From the NCBI GenBank assembly GCA_016183985.1, contig JACPDN010000004.1:248001-312000 (forward strand): DNA of 64,000 nt, written 5' to 3'. Positions 52,028 to 62,356 of the stretch are shown in pieces. The stretch comes from Pseudomonadota bacterium. GTDB lineage: Bacteria; Pseudomonadota; Alphaproteobacteria; Dongiales; Dongiaceae. Numbering within the stretch: the first letter of the stretch is position 1; every line of letters starts with the position of its first letter. The notes beneath the pieces are model-generated. The model was not told the origin of the DNA. It was given only the letters and a program-made list of their open reading frames with translations, and did not search any database. The position numbers and the translations under genes are program-made.

Positions 52028-52120
52028 ATGGCATTCGGTATGAGCATGACCGGACGGTTGGCGGTGGCGGCGGGCCTCGGTCTCGCATTGCTGGCCCTGC
52101 TGCGCTGGGCGCTCGCCTGA
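52028..52120 (+). CDS. 30-residue membrane peptide ORF coupled to znuC
   Basis: ATG at 52028 encodes 30 residues: MAFGMSMTGR followed by one hydrophobic helix rich in Ala/Leu/Gly, ending RWALA. Its TGA overlaps the znuC ATG (TGATG), so ribosomes finishing it would reinitiate on znuC. The weak CGAGAG precedes the start. It may be a leader peptide for coupling or a small membrane protein of the zinc importer. It is too short for homology reasoning. Confidence 0.5.
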   Translation: MAFGMSMTGRLAVAAGLGLALLALLRWALA

Positions 52121-52902
52121 TGGACCATATCCAGGCCCATGAGCACGGGGTCCACTTCCACGGGCCGGAAAGTGCCGATCCGGCCATTCGCCTCGACAAT
52201 GTGACCGTCGCCTATCAACGCCATCCGGCGATCCATCACCTCGGCGGCAGTTTTGCGAAGGGCAGCCTTACCGCGCTGGTCGGCCCCAATGGCGCCGGCA
52301 AGAGCACGCTGCTGAAGGCCATCGTCGGCCTGTTGCCCTTGAGCGGCGGTCATATCGGCGTGGCGGCCCGCGACAAGCTCGCTTTCCTGCCGCAAGTGAC
52401 CGATGTCGACCGCAGCTTTCCGATGTCGGTGCGCGAAGTGGTCGATCTCGGCCATTGGCGCAAGATCGGCGCTTTCGGCCGCCTCTCGAAAGAGATGCGC
52501 GAGGCCTCGTCGGCGGCATTGCGTCAAGTGGGCCTCGCCGGCTTCGACGCAAGGCCGATTGCCAGCCTCTCGGTCGGACAGTTCCAGCGTGTGCTCTTTG
52601 CCAGGCTGATTGCCGCCGATGCATCGCTCATTCTGCTCGACGAGCCGTTCAACGCCGTCGACCAGCGCACTATTGCCGATCTGATGGCGCTTATCGAAAG
52701 CTGGCACCATGAAGAGCGCACGGTGGTTGCCGCCCTGCATGATCTCGACTTCGTGCGGCGGCATTTTCCGCATTGCCTGCTATTGGCGCGCGAGCCGGTG
52801 GCCTGGGGCGACAGCCGGGCCGTGCTGACGCCGGAGAACCTCGCCAAGGCACGGTTCGCTGCGGAAGGCTGGACCGCGCCGGCGGAAATCTGCGCTGCCT
52901 GA
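52120..52902 (+). CDS. znuC: Zinc ABC transporter ATP-binding protein
   Basis: This 260-residue ATPase has a His-rich N-terminus (MDHIQAHEHGVHFHG), Walker A GPNGAGKSTL, signature LSVGQFQRVLFARLI (Gln variant typical of metal importers), Walker B LILLDEPFNAVD and switch His in ALHDLDFV. Family and Zur-type operator point to zinc. It starts inside the stop codon of the preceding small ORF. Confidence 0.88.
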   Translation: MDHIQAHEHGVHFHGPESADPAIRLDNVTVAYQRHPAIHHLGGSFAKGSLTALVGPNGAGKSTLLKAIVGLLPLSGGHIGVAARDKLAFLPQVTDVDRSFPMSVREVVDLGHWRKIGAFGRLSKEMREASSAALRQVGLAGFDARPIASLSVGQFQRVLFARLIAADASLILLDEPFNAVDQRTIADLMALIESWHHEERTVVAALHDLDFVRRHFPHCLLLAREPVAWGDSRAVLTPENLAKARFAAEGWTAPAEICAA

Positions 52903-52910
52903 GAACGATC

Positions 52911-53780
52911 ATGCTCGCCGATCTCTTCCTGACGCCTTTCATCGATTTCGCCTTCATGCGCCGTGCGCTGGTGGCCGTGATTGCCGTCTCGCTGGTTGCC
53001 GGCCCCTTGGGCGTCTTCCTGCAGCTTCGTCGCATGAGCCTGATGGGCGATGCGCTGGCGCATGCCATTCTGCCCGGTGTCGCTATCGGCTTCTTTCTCT
53101 TCGGCCTCGATCTCTGGGCGATGAGTGTCGGTGGCCTGGTCGCCTGTCTTGCCGTGGCGCTACTCTCCGGCGCCATCGCGCGCCTCACGGCATTGAAGGA
53201 AGACACCAGCCTCGCCGCGCTCTATCTCGTCTCATTGGCGAGTGGCGTGCTTATCGTTTCGTTGCGCGGCAATACGCGGGATCTCCTGCACATCCTCTTC
53301 GGCTCGCTGCTCTCCATCGCCGGTGACGCCTTGGTTCTGGTCGTGGCGGTGGCGATCCTGTCGCTGATCGTCTTTGCCGTCATCTACCGCACACTGGTGG
53401 TCGAATGCTTCGACCCCATGTTTCTGCGCGCCGTGGGTGGGCGAGGAGCAGCGGCCCATATGGCCTTCCTTGTTCTCATCGCCATCAATCTCGTGGCGGC
53501 CATCCAGGCGCTCGGTACCCTGATGGCGGTCGGCCTGATGATCCTGCCGGCCGCGGCCGCCCGCTTTTGGGCCGGATCGGTTGCCGGCATGATAGCGCTG
53601 GCCAGCAGCCTTGCCCTGGTGGCGGGATTGGCCGGGCTGCTCGGCTCCTATCATCTCGATCTTCCGCCCGGGCCCGCGATCGTCCTGATGGCGGGCCTTG
53701 CCTATCTGGTCTCGGTCATTTTCGGGCGCTTCGGCGGCCTGGCGCGGCGCCTCTTTCCGGGTGCGCATCTGCAGCATTGA
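52911..53780 (+). CDS. znuB: Zinc ABC transporter permease
   Basis: This 289-residue ABC-3 family permease has about eight helices. It has the family loop RRMSLMGDALAHAILPGVAIGFFL, LLHILFGSLLSI and TLMAVGLMILPAAAARFWA. The ATG lies 8 bases after the znuC stop. The binding protein ZnuA is not encoded nearby, so it must be elsewhere. Confidence 0.88.
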   Translation: MLADLFLTPFIDFAFMRRALVAVIAVSLVAGPLGVFLQLRRMSLMGDALAHAILPGVAIGFFLFGLDLWAMSVGGLVACLAVALLSGAIARLTALKEDTSLAALYLVSLASGVLIVSLRGNTRDLLHILFGSLLSIAGDALVLVVAVAILSLIVFAVIYRTLVVECFDPMFLRAVGGRGAAAHMAFLVLIAINLVAAIQALGTLMAVGLMILPAAAARFWAGSVAGMIALASSLALVAGLAGLLGSYHLDLPPGPAIVLMAGLAYLVSVIFGRFGGLARRLFPGAHLQH

Positions 53781-53894
53781 AAATGCCGAGTGGGCGGGGC
53801 CGATATGCGCGCTGCGCATTGCCCTTCGCTTGTCATCGACCGTTCGGCACCGCATGATCCGCCGAATGAATCGAGGGAAGAGGAGCCCACAAGC

Positions 53895-54635
53895 ATGCGT
53901 GTCCTGGTGATCGAGAACGAGCCCACTTCCCACGTCTCGCTGCTGGGCGAGCATTTGATGACCAACGGCGCGGAACTGGTCACTGTGAAGCCGCATCATG
54001 GCGTGGATCTGCCTGAGACCCCCGCCGGATATGACGGTGCCGTCATTCTCGGTGGGCCGCAGCATGCCAACAACGACAAGGACTACCCGGCCTTCGTGCC
54101 GACCTGCGCGCTCTTGCAGGCCTTTCATGACGAGGGCAAGCCGCTGCTGGGGCTGTGCCTCGGCGGGCAGCTCTTGGCGCGCAGTTTCGGCGCGCGGGTT
54201 CGGGTCAACGACTTCTTCGAATATGGCTATCTGCCGATCGATATTACCGCTGACGGCCAACGCGATCCGCTATTGGGCGGCCTCAACCCACGCCAGCACA
54301 TCATGCAATGGCATGAAGACACCTTCGGCCTGCCCGATGGTGGCGTACGCCTGATGACCGGCCCCACCACCGCCAACCAGGCCTTTCGCTATGGCGACAC
54401 GGCCTATGGCTTCCAGTGCCATTTCGAGGTTTCGCTGGATCACGCGACCAGCTGGATCGAGGGCTTCAATCACATCATCATTGGCAAACTCGGCGAGGAA
54501 GAAGGCAAAAAGGCTGTCGAGCGCGCCCGTGCAGAGTTCAAATCCCACGCCCGCGACGCCAACGAATTCTGCCGCGTCGTCGGCGGCCGCTGGTCGGATC
54601 TGGTGAAAGCGCAAAAGCAGGCGCGGGCGGCGTGA
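53895..54635 (+). CDS. Class I glutamine amidotransferase domain protein
   Basis: This 246-residue stand-alone GATase1 protein has the catalytic nucleophile Cys in LLGLCLGGQLLARSFGA and the His-x-Glu in GFQCHFEVS. It starts MRVLVIENEPTSHVSLL and has YDGAVILGGPQHANND. GGGAAGAGGAG precedes the ATG. Similar proteins include gamma-glutamyl hydrolases and GMP-synthase-like GATases. No synthetase partner is adjacent, so the acceptor is unknown. Confidence 0.82.
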   Translation: MRVLVIENEPTSHVSLLGEHLMTNGAELVTVKPHHGVDLPETPAGYDGAVILGGPQHANNDKDYPAFVPTCALLQAFHDEGKPLLGLCLGGQLLARSFGARVRVNDFFEYGYLPIDITADGQRDPLLGGLNPRQHIMQWHEDTFGLPDGGVRLMTGPTTANQAFRYGDTAYGFQCHFEVSLDHATSWIEGFNHIIIGKLGEEEGKKAVERARAEFKSHARDANEFCRVVGGRWSDLVKAQKQARAA

Positions 54636-54649
54636 GTCCGGCTTCGGAT

Positions 54650-55258
54650 ATGAGCGTGCAAACTACCCAGCACCGCTGGCGGGCGGATATGCGGCGTGGA
54701 ATGCGCGGCGCGCTGAAGATGCTGTTTGCCCTGCTGCTTGGGTCAATTCTGCCACAAGCCGTGACCGCCCAGGAATGGCACAAGGAGGATTGCGCCAATC
54801 TGGCGATCCAATTCGACCCGGATGGTCCCCTGTCGGCGAATGGCACCGATTGCTGGCAGTTGAAATCTGCCAAAGGCCGGCTGGAGATGATCAACGCCAG
54901 AGCGGTGAGCTCCATGTTCGTCACCACGCTCTATCATGTTGAGAGTCTGGACGTGGAACTGAGGCGCTCGGAAGCCAAGGATTTTGTCGCTGCCATCGGC
55001 ATGTTCACCAAGACATCGGTCTGGTCTCCGCCGATGTCGACGAATGGCTATCAGGTATGGAAATTCCGTGGCGAACTGAAGATCGACCCGTTCTGGGACG
55101 CGCGGTGCATAACATTCGCGCGATATGACGGGGCTGTCGGCGATCGGTTTCGACACCAGATTTCCGGGTTCTCCTGTATCGATCCGGCCATTGCGGCGGA
55201 CGGCATGACGGATGCGGAGGCGGCGGATTTATTGGGGCGCATCTCCCAACTCCGCTAG
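54650..55258 (+). CDS. Secreted hypothetical protein
   Basis: About 202 residues, with a basic start, a hydrophobic segment (LKMLFALLLGSILPQAVTAQ) and cleavage before EWHKEDCANLAIQFD. The mature domain has four cysteines (DCANL, DCWQL, DARCITF, FSCIDP), which suits disulfides in the periplasm. The start is unsure: ATG 54650 or ATG 54689. It is 14 bases after the amidotransferase stop. No family recognised. Confidence 0.65.
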   Translation: MSVQTTQHRWRADMRRGMRGALKMLFALLLGSILPQAVTAQEWHKEDCANLAIQFDPDGPLSANGTDCWQLKSAKGRLEMINARAVSSMFVTTLYHVESLDVELRRSEAKDFVAAIGMFTKTSVWSPPMSTNGYQVWKFRGELKIDPFWDARCITFARYDGAVGDRFRHQISGFSCIDPAIAADGMTDAEAADLLGRISQLR

Positions 55259-55389
55259 CAATTCGGCGAGGCTTTCGTCGCAAGGCCAGTGGCGACAGGG
55301 AATTCGGCCAGTATGGCGCAGCAATTCCCGGATAGCGCCGACGCTCATGCTCCGTCATATCTCAATGGCAAATTACGCATGGGATTTCG

Positions 55390-56298
55390 ATGATGACCGT
55401 GCCGCGCATGGCTGCCCAGGATTGGGCGTTGCTGATCTTTCTGTCGCTGCTCTGGGGTGGCAGCTTCTTCTTTGCCAAGATCGCCGTGGCCGAGGTGCCG
55501 CCTTTCACCGTCGCACTGTGCCGCGTGGTACTCGCAGCGGCGGTGCTGCATGTCGTGCGCATGGCGCTTGGCGTCGCTGCGCCGCGCGATGCCGGTTTCT
55601 GGCGCGATGCGCTGGTCATGGGATTGCTCAACAATGCGATCCCGTTCAGTCTCATCTTCTGGGGGCAGCGTGAGATTGGGGCCGGCCTCGCCTCAATCCT
55701 CAATGCGACGACACCGCTTTTCACCGTGATCGTGGCGCATGTCTTCACGGCGGACGAGCGTGCGGGGCCGCTGAAAATTGCGGGCGTCATGGCCGGCATA
55801 GCCGGTGTCGCCGTGATGATTGGCAGCGACGTTGCGGCGGGTCTTGGCCATCATCTGTGGGCCGAGCTCGCCGTGCTGGGGGCGGCACTTTCCTATGGCT
55901 TTGCCGGCGTGTTCGGGCGCCGTTTCCGCGACCGGCCGCCGCTCGTGGTGGCCAGCGGGCAGCTCACCGGATCATCTGCGCTGTTGCTCTTGCCGATGCT
56001 GATCCTGGACCGGCCATGGGCATTGCCGATGCCGGGCTGGCATCCGATTGGCGCCATCATTGCCGTGGCGCTGCTCTCGACGGCGCTCGCTTACGTGATC
56101 TTCTTCCGCATTCTGAAGCGCGCCGGTTCCACCAATCTTTCCTTGGTGACCCTGCTCATTCCACCGAGTGCGCTGTTCCTTGGCGTGCTGTTTCTGGGCG
56201 AAGAGATCGCCGCCCATCAATTGGCTGGCATGGCGCTGATCGGCTGCGGCCTGCTATTGCTCGACGGCAGGCTCTTCCGTTTTCGCCGCACTGCTTGA
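55390..56298 (+). CDS. EamA/DMT-family membrane exporter
   Basis: This 302-residue protein has ten hydrophobic helices in two EamA repeats: LIFLSLLWGGSFFFAKIAV at the start of repeat 1, AVLGAALSYGFAGVFGRRF at repeat 2 and a C-terminal PPSALFLGVLFLGEEIAAHQLAGMALIGCGLLLLDGR. The family exports metabolites such as amino acids; the substrate is not predictable. Its last 45 bases overlap the end of the convergent rsmB. Confidence 0.87.
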   Translation: MMTVPRMAAQDWALLIFLSLLWGGSFFFAKIAVAEVPPFTVALCRVVLAAAVLHVVRMALGVAAPRDAGFWRDALVMGLLNNAIPFSLIFWGQREIGAGLASILNATTPLFTVIVAHVFTADERAGPLKIAGVMAGIAGVAVMIGSDVAAGLGHHLWAELAVLGAALSYGFAGVFGRRFRDRPPLVVASGQLTGSSALLLLPMLILDRPWALPMPGWHPIGAIIAVALLSTALAYVIFFRILKRAGSTNLSLVTLLIPPSALFLGVLFLGEEIAAHQLAGMALIGCGLLLLDGRLFRFRRTA

Positions 56299-57612
56299 AG
56301 CCTTACGCGTCATGACCGCGACGAAAAAACCGTCGGTCCCGTGGCGCATGGGTGTCAGCGAGAGGGTCGGGCCCTCGGCCGGGCAATCGGTGCCGATCAC
56401 ATCGCGCCAGACATCGGCGACGGGCACGCGCTCGAAATCGGGATGGCCCGCCAGGAAGGCATCGACCTGGTCGTCATTCTCTTCGCTGAGCAGCGAGCAG
56501 GTGGCATAGACAAGCCGCCCGCCCGGCTTCACCAGGCGCTGCGCGGAATCGAGAATGCTCGCCTGCAATTTGGCGAGGCGCGGCAGATCGTCCGGCTGCA
56601 AGTTCCATTTGGCGTCCGGATTGCGGCGCCAGGTGCCGGTGCCGGAGCAGGGCGCATCGACCAGCACGCGATCGAAGCTCGCGGCGTGGCGCTTCACCCA
56701 GGGATCGCGCTCGCTCTCAAGCCCACGACGTTCGACATTGAAGACGCCGGCCCGCTTCAGCCGGTCGCCCGCACGCTCGACGCGACCTTTCAGCGTGTCG
56801 CACGCGACAATCTTGCCCTTGTTCTTCATGGCGGCGGCGATGGCCAGCGTCTTGCCGCCGGCGCCGGCGCAGAAATCGACCACACGCTGGCCGGGCTTCG
56901 CGTCGACCAGCAGGGCTGCCAGCTGCGAACCTTCATCCTGCACTTCGATGAGTCCGTCCTGGAAGCATTTCAGCGCCCCCATCGGCGGGCGCCCTTCGAG
57001 ACGCAGGCCCAGGGGCGAGAGATGCGTCGGCGTCGCCGTCACATTTTCGGCCGCCAGAGCGGCGATGGCTTCCTCGCGCGTGGCTTTCAAGGCATTGGCG
57101 CGGATATCGGTTGCCGCCTCGTCGATCTGCGCCGCCATTTCCTGCTCGAAATGCGCGCCGAAACGCTTGATGAGACTCTTCTCGATCCATTCGGGGAACT
57201 CGAAGCGCACCCATTTCGGCTGCCCGCCATTGCGGATGTCTGCGCCTTCCAGCGAGAGGGCAAAGGAACGTTCCGTGCGGTTCAATTGCTTGGGGCGATA
57301 ATCGCCGCCATCGAAACTGCCAGCGACCTTGTCCGCCGTCCAGCCGTCGATGAGGACCAGCTTGGCGATGAGGCGCGCGCGCTCGAGATGCGGCAGGCCC
57401 TGTTCCGAGGTGAACTCGCCGATCCACCAGTCGAGTTTCGCCATCTGCCGCAGGACGGCATAGGCGTGATCGAGGATCGCGCGCCGGTCCGAGCCGCCGA
57501 TATAGCGGCGGTTGCGGAAGAAAGCTGCTGCCGAGCGATCAGCCGGTGCCGTGCCGGTATGCATCTCGGTCAACAAATCGATGGCCGCCTGAAGGCGTGC
57601 GCCGGGAGTCAT
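56254..57612 (-). CDS. rsmB: 16S rRNA m5C methyltransferase, RsmB/NSUN family
   Basis: This 452-residue enzyme methylates cytosine-5 in rRNA. The N-terminal NusB-like half (about 1-150) is followed by a SAM-binding domain with VVDFCAGAGGKTLAIAA, the motif IV Cys in VDAPCSGTGTWRRNPDAKW and the catalytic motif VI Cys in VYATCSLLSEEN. The ATG at 57612 has GGAACC upstream; longer frames run into the adjacent repeat. The family is clear; RsmB versus another RsmB-like paralogue is less so. Confidence 0.85.
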   Translation of the reverse strand: MTPGARLQAAIDLLTEMHTGTAPADRSAAAFFRNRRYIGGSDRRAILDHAYAVLRQMAKLDWWIGEFTSEQGLPHLERARLIAKLVLIDGWTADKVAGSFDGGDYRPKQLNRTERSFALSLEGADIRNGGQPKWVRFEFPEWIEKSLIKRFGAHFEQEMAAQIDEAATDIRANALKATREEAIAALAAENVTATPTHLSPLGLRLEGRPPMGALKCFQDGLIEVQDEGSQLAALLVDAKPGQRVVDFCAGAGGKTLAIAAAMKNKGKIVACDTLKGRVERAGDRLKRAGVFNVERRGLESERDPWVKRHAASFDRVLVDAPCSGTGTWRRNPDAKWNLQPDDLPRLAKLQASILDSAQRLVKPGGRLVYATCSLLSEENDDQVDAFLAGHPDFERVPVADVWRDVIGTDCPAEGPTLSLTPMRHGTDGFFVAVMTRKASSSAAKTEEPAVEQ

Positions 57613-57633
57613 GATGATGGTTCCAATACTATC

Positions 57634-57722
57634 CGTCATGGTCCGCGAAGGCGGACCACCCACGAGTTGCTTTCTTCGCTGCCAACAAATTCATGGGTGG
57701 TCCGCCTTCGCGGACCATGACG
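57634..57722. repeat. Large REP-like inverted repeat (29-base arms)
   Basis: The left arm 57634-57662 and right arm 57694-57722 are exact reverse complements, both carrying GGTCCGC/GCGGACC mini-hairpins and CGTCATGG / CCATGACG ends, with a 31-base spacer. It lies between guaB and rsmB, both read on the minus strand, and can form a cruciform or a strong transcript hairpin. It belongs with the copies at 17926 and 44183. Confidence 0.9.
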
Positions 57723-57731
57723 GCAAAAGAG

Positions 57732-59246
<1,515 letters not shown>

Positions 59247-59261
59247 ATGGGTTGGCGCCTC

Positions 59262-59289
59262 ATCATACAGATTGGATGGATTCCCACAA
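59262..59289 (-). promoter_or_regulatory. Likely guaB promoter
   Basis: On the minus strand TTGTGG (59284-59289) and TATGAT (59262-59267) are spaced 16 bases apart. Transcription would begin near 59255, so the guaB 5' leader would be about 60 bases and contain the hairpin at 59217-59246. Confidence 0.55.
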
Positions 59290-59328
59290 GTGCTTGGGGT
59301 CTGCGCTCAGCGCTGGGCGGGGATGCGC

Positions 59329-60246
59329 CTAGGGGAGATGGCGGAAGCGTTCGGCGAGGAAGTCGAAAATGGTATCGGGATCAGGGGCTTGCAGCAGGGT
59401 ATGCGGCGTGGGCGTAGAACCGGGCTGCACAATGAGCCGGCCGAGTTCGCGGCTCTCCCCTGTTTCCACCCGGAAATGGGCGTGGGTCTTCATAAAGAGG
59501 CCAGGCCGCAGCAGATAGGCGACCACCAGCGGGTCGAACAGCGCGTCGGCCTTTGCTTCGTGGACATAGGCGCGCAACAGATCGGCAACGGCCTTCGCGA
59601 TCTTCGTACCGGCGGCCTCGATGCGTGCGATCCGCGCAGGTGTCGCACTCACCGGCCGCGCTGTCTCGATGGTGACGAGTGTCAGCGGCACACCGCTCGC
59701 GCAGACGATGTCGGCGGCGTGGGGGTCGAGCCAGAAATTGTATTCGGCATGGGGCGTCGCATTGCCGCCACCCGGTGCCGCCGCACCGCCCATGACGATC
59801 ATTTCCTTGATGCCCTGCCGCGCATCTGGATGCCTCTGGAGCAGGCGCGCGATATTGGTGAGCGGCCCGATCGGCGCCAGGGTAATGCTGCTCGGTGCAG
59901 CCGCCTTCAGCAGCTGCGCCATCCAGGCGACGGCATCCGCGTCATCGGCTTTACGCGAGGCGGCGGGCAGGCCGATGCCGCCCAAGCCATCGGCGCCATG
60001 CACGCCCCAGCCGGTGCGCGCATAAGTACGCTGCAGTGGTTGATCGGCGCCGATATGGACGGGAACGCGGCTGCGGCCCGCCGCATCGAGGATGCGCACT
60101 GCATTCTCGGCGCAAGGGGCCGCATGGCCGTTGCCAAAGACAATGCTGAGGCCAAGGACGTCAATCTCCGGTGCCGCCAGGGCCAGCCAGATGGCAATGG
60201 CGTCGTCCACGCCAGGATCGGTGTCGATGATGAGGGGAAGGGCCAT
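59329..60246 (-). CDS. Inosine-uridine-type nucleoside hydrolase
   Basis: This 305-residue calcium-dependent hydrolase of nucleosides has the N-terminal metal motif IIDTDPGVDDA and EYNFWLDPHAADIV near the ribose site. It has PIGPLTNIARLLQRHP and KEMIVMGGAA in the middle. The His of classic IU-hydrolases lies in FDPLVVAYLL-type text, where the usual HD is replaced, so base preference is uncertain. It sits upstream of guaB in a purine context. Confidence 0.87.
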   Translation of the reverse strand: MALPLIIDTDPGVDDAIAIWLALAAPEIDVLGLSIVFGNGHAAPCAENAVRILDAAGRSRVPVHIGADQPLQRTYARTGWGVHGADGLGGIGLPAASRKADDADAVAWMAQLLKAAAPSSITLAPIGPLTNIARLLQRHPDARQGIKEMIVMGGAAAPGGGNATPHAEYNFWLDPHAADIVCASGVPLTLVTIETARPVSATPARIARIEAAGTKIAKAVADLLRAYVHEAKADALFDPLVVAYLLRPGLFMKTHAHFRVETGESRELGRLIVQPGSTPTPHTLLQAPDPDTIFDFLAERFRHLP

Positions 60247-60289
60247 GGTGATGTGCTAGCGACGCCAAACCGTTATTTTCTGAAACCCG

Positions 60290-61021
60290 TCATTTTCTGA
60301 AGCCCTGGGCCACGACGTAGATCTCAGCCGAATCCTTGCGGCTGGCATCCGGCTTCACATGCTTCACGCTGCTGAAATGTGTCTTCAACCGCGCCAGCAG
60401 TTCGTTGGTGGCGCCACCCTGCAGCACCTTGGCGATGAAGGTGCCGCCCGGCGAGAGCACTTCGACGGCGAAGGCCAAGGCCGTCTCGGCAAGGTCGATG
60501 ATCTTGAGGTGATCGGTCTGGGCATGACCCGTGGAGGATGCCGCCATGTCGGAGAGTACGACATCGGCTTCACCCTCGAGCAGCGCCTTCAGTTTGTCGG
60601 GTGCCGACGGATCCATGAAATCGAGCTGGATGATGGTGGCGCCGGGAACGGGCTCCACCGCCTGCAGATCGATGCCGATCACCTTGCCGCGCCCGTCAGC
60701 GGAATGCACGCGGTCGACGGCCACTTGCGTCCAGCCGCCGGGGGCGGCACCGAGGTCGACGATACGCCCGCCGATCTTGAAGAAATGGAACTTCTCGTCG
60801 AGCTGCAGGATCTTGAACGCCGCGCGCGAGCGATAGCCGCGCTTTTTTGCCTCGGCGACGTAAGGGTCATTAAGTTGCCGGTCGAGCCAGCGCGCCGAGG
60901 AAAGCGAGCGCTTGGCCGCCGTCTTGACACGGGTCTTGACGCCGCGGCCGGTGAGGGCGCTTTCCTCGCGTGCCCCACCACGCTGGCCGCCGCGGCCACC
61001 TGTTCCCCGGTTGTTACGCAT
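60290..61021 (-). CDS. rlmE: 23S rRNA (U2552) 2'-O-ribose methyltransferase
   Basis: This 243-residue FtsJ/RrmJ protein has the K-D-K-E tetrad in SRAAFKILQ, LSDMAASSTGH, FIAKVLQGG and DSAEIYVVAQGF. It has the SAM motif IVDLGAAPGGWTQVA. It carries a roughly 40-residue N-terminal RGG-rich extension (MRNNRGTGGRGGQRGG) beyond the usual start, likely an RNA-binding tail. It follows the phosphatase gene by 16 bases. Confidence 0.94.
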   Translation of the reverse strand: MRNNRGTGGRGGQRGGAREESALTGRGVKTRVKTAAKRSLSSARWLDRQLNDPYVAEAKKRGYRSRAAFKILQLDEKFHFFKIGGRIVDLGAAPGGWTQVAVDRVHSADGRGKVIGIDLQAVEPVPGATIIQLDFMDPSAPDKLKALLEGEADVVLSDMAASSTGHAQTDHLKIIDLAETALAFAVEVLSPGGTFIAKVLQGGATNELLARLKTHFSSVKHVKPDASRKDSAEIYVVAQGFRK

Positions 61022-61037
61022 CGATCAACTCCTGAAA

Positions 61038-62159
61038 TCAGAATTCGCTGGCGGGGACGAGATCCGCGCTGCGGCCGGCGGCACGCGGCGCGGGTTCTTC
61101 CGGCTCATCGAAATCACCATAGACAGTATCCGGCGCCGTGCCGGTCATGAGGCTCATGAGGATACCCTCGCGCACGCCGCGATCGGCGACGCGGAGCGTA
61201 CCTACGGGCCACAGCTTGCAGATGGCCGACAGGATGGCGCAACCCGAAAGCACCAGATCGGCGCGCTCGACGCCGATGCAAGGGAGAGTGGCACGACCAC
61301 GGCAGTCGCGGCGGGCGAGATCGCTGCTGATGCGCTCGACATCGCCGAAGCGCAAATAAGAGCCATCGACCAAGCTGCGCTCATAGCGCGCGAGGCCCAG
61401 CTGAATGCCGGCCAGCGTCGTTACCGTGCCGGACGTACCCAACATCTGCACGGCGCCCTCACTGATGAGGCGGCCGGCGCCGATCGCGCGCCGGAAGGGA
61501 TCAAGCTCGCCCGCTACCTTGTCCACCATGCGGCGATAGAAGGCGGTCGGGTTCTCGCCGCCCACTGCTTCGGCGCCGAATTCCTCAGTGAGGCTCACGA
61601 CGCCGAAGGGCATCGAATGCCAGGCGACCATCTGCGGTGGCCGGCCGGGCTTGAGGCGCAGCCAGCCGAGTTCGGTCGATCCGCCACCGATATCGAAGAC
61701 GATCGCATGGGCCGTGTTGCGATCGAGCAGTGGGGTGCAGCCTTTGAAGGCGAGATCCGCTTCTTCACCGGAGGTGATGATGTCGAGCGCGATGCCGGCT
61801 TCATCGCGGGCGCGGTCGACGAAGCTCACGCAATTGTCGGCGCGGCGGCAGGCTTCGGTCGCAACGGCACGTGCCAAGCTCACCCCGCGGCGCTCCATCT
61901 TGGCGGCACAGATCTTAAGGGCCTCAATGGTGCGGTCCATGGCCTCCGGCGAAAGCCGGCCGCTTTGCGAGACGCCCTCGCCAAGGCGCACGATGCGCGA
62001 AAAGGCGTCGATCACCTGATAACCGCCCGTTCCCTGCCGGGCGATCAGCAGGCGGCAGTTATTGGTGCCGAGGTCCAAAGCGGCCATGATCTGACCGGGC
62101 TTAGCCGCACGCGTACGCCATAGCGCAGGTGCCGGCGACCCGGATAATGCACCGTTCAC
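61038..62159 (-). CDS. Ppx/GppA-family phosphatase
   Basis: This 373-residue protein of the ASKHA fold has MAALDLGTNNCRLLIA (phosphate 1), catalytic Glu in TSGEEADLAF, phosphate 2 FDIGGGSTELGWL and GTSGTVTTLAG. It hydrolyses polyphosphate or pppGpp, but it is shorter than full-length exopolyphosphatase and lacks the C-terminal HD domain. The start is GTG at 62159 with GGAGC upstream; an ATG at 62087 is also possible. It is probably co-transcribed with rlmE. Confidence 0.9.
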   Translation of the reverse strand: MNGALSGSPAPALWRTRAAKPGQIMAALDLGTNNCRLLIARQGTGGYQVIDAFSRIVRLGEGVSQSGRLSPEAMDRTIEALKICAAKMERRGVSLARAVATEACRRADNCVSFVDRARDEAGIALDIITSGEEADLAFKGCTPLLDRNTAHAIVFDIGGGSTELGWLRLKPGRPPQMVAWHSMPFGVVSLTEEFGAEAVGGENPTAFYRRMVDKVAGELDPFRRAIGAGRLISEGAVQMLGTSGTVTTLAGIQLGLARYERSLVDGSYLRFGDVERISSDLARRDCRGRATLPCIGVERADLVLSGCAILSAICKLWPVGTLRVADRGVREGILMSLMTGTAPDTVYGDFDEPEEPAPRAAGRSADLVPASEF

Positions 62160-62356
62160 GCGTTAATGCTCCTTTGCCCCGAAGAGTCAACCCATTGAAA
62201 TAGCGCGGAAAAACGTGACCGCAGCCCTTTCGGGCGACCCCTGCCGGGTATCGTCGTCACATATCCTACATGGATCGGTGGAGGAGATAAAGTTGCGGGG
62301 AATTCGGGCCGATTTGCCGCTTAGTGCCCTCTTGGAGCCATCCCTTTAGACAAGGC

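Noticed and set aside
62293-62349. An 18-codon TTG-started frame behind GGAGGAGATAAAG near tRNA-Gln
   Set aside because: The ribosome-site-like sequence is good, but the frame is too short, uses a rare start and does not precede a gene it could regulate.
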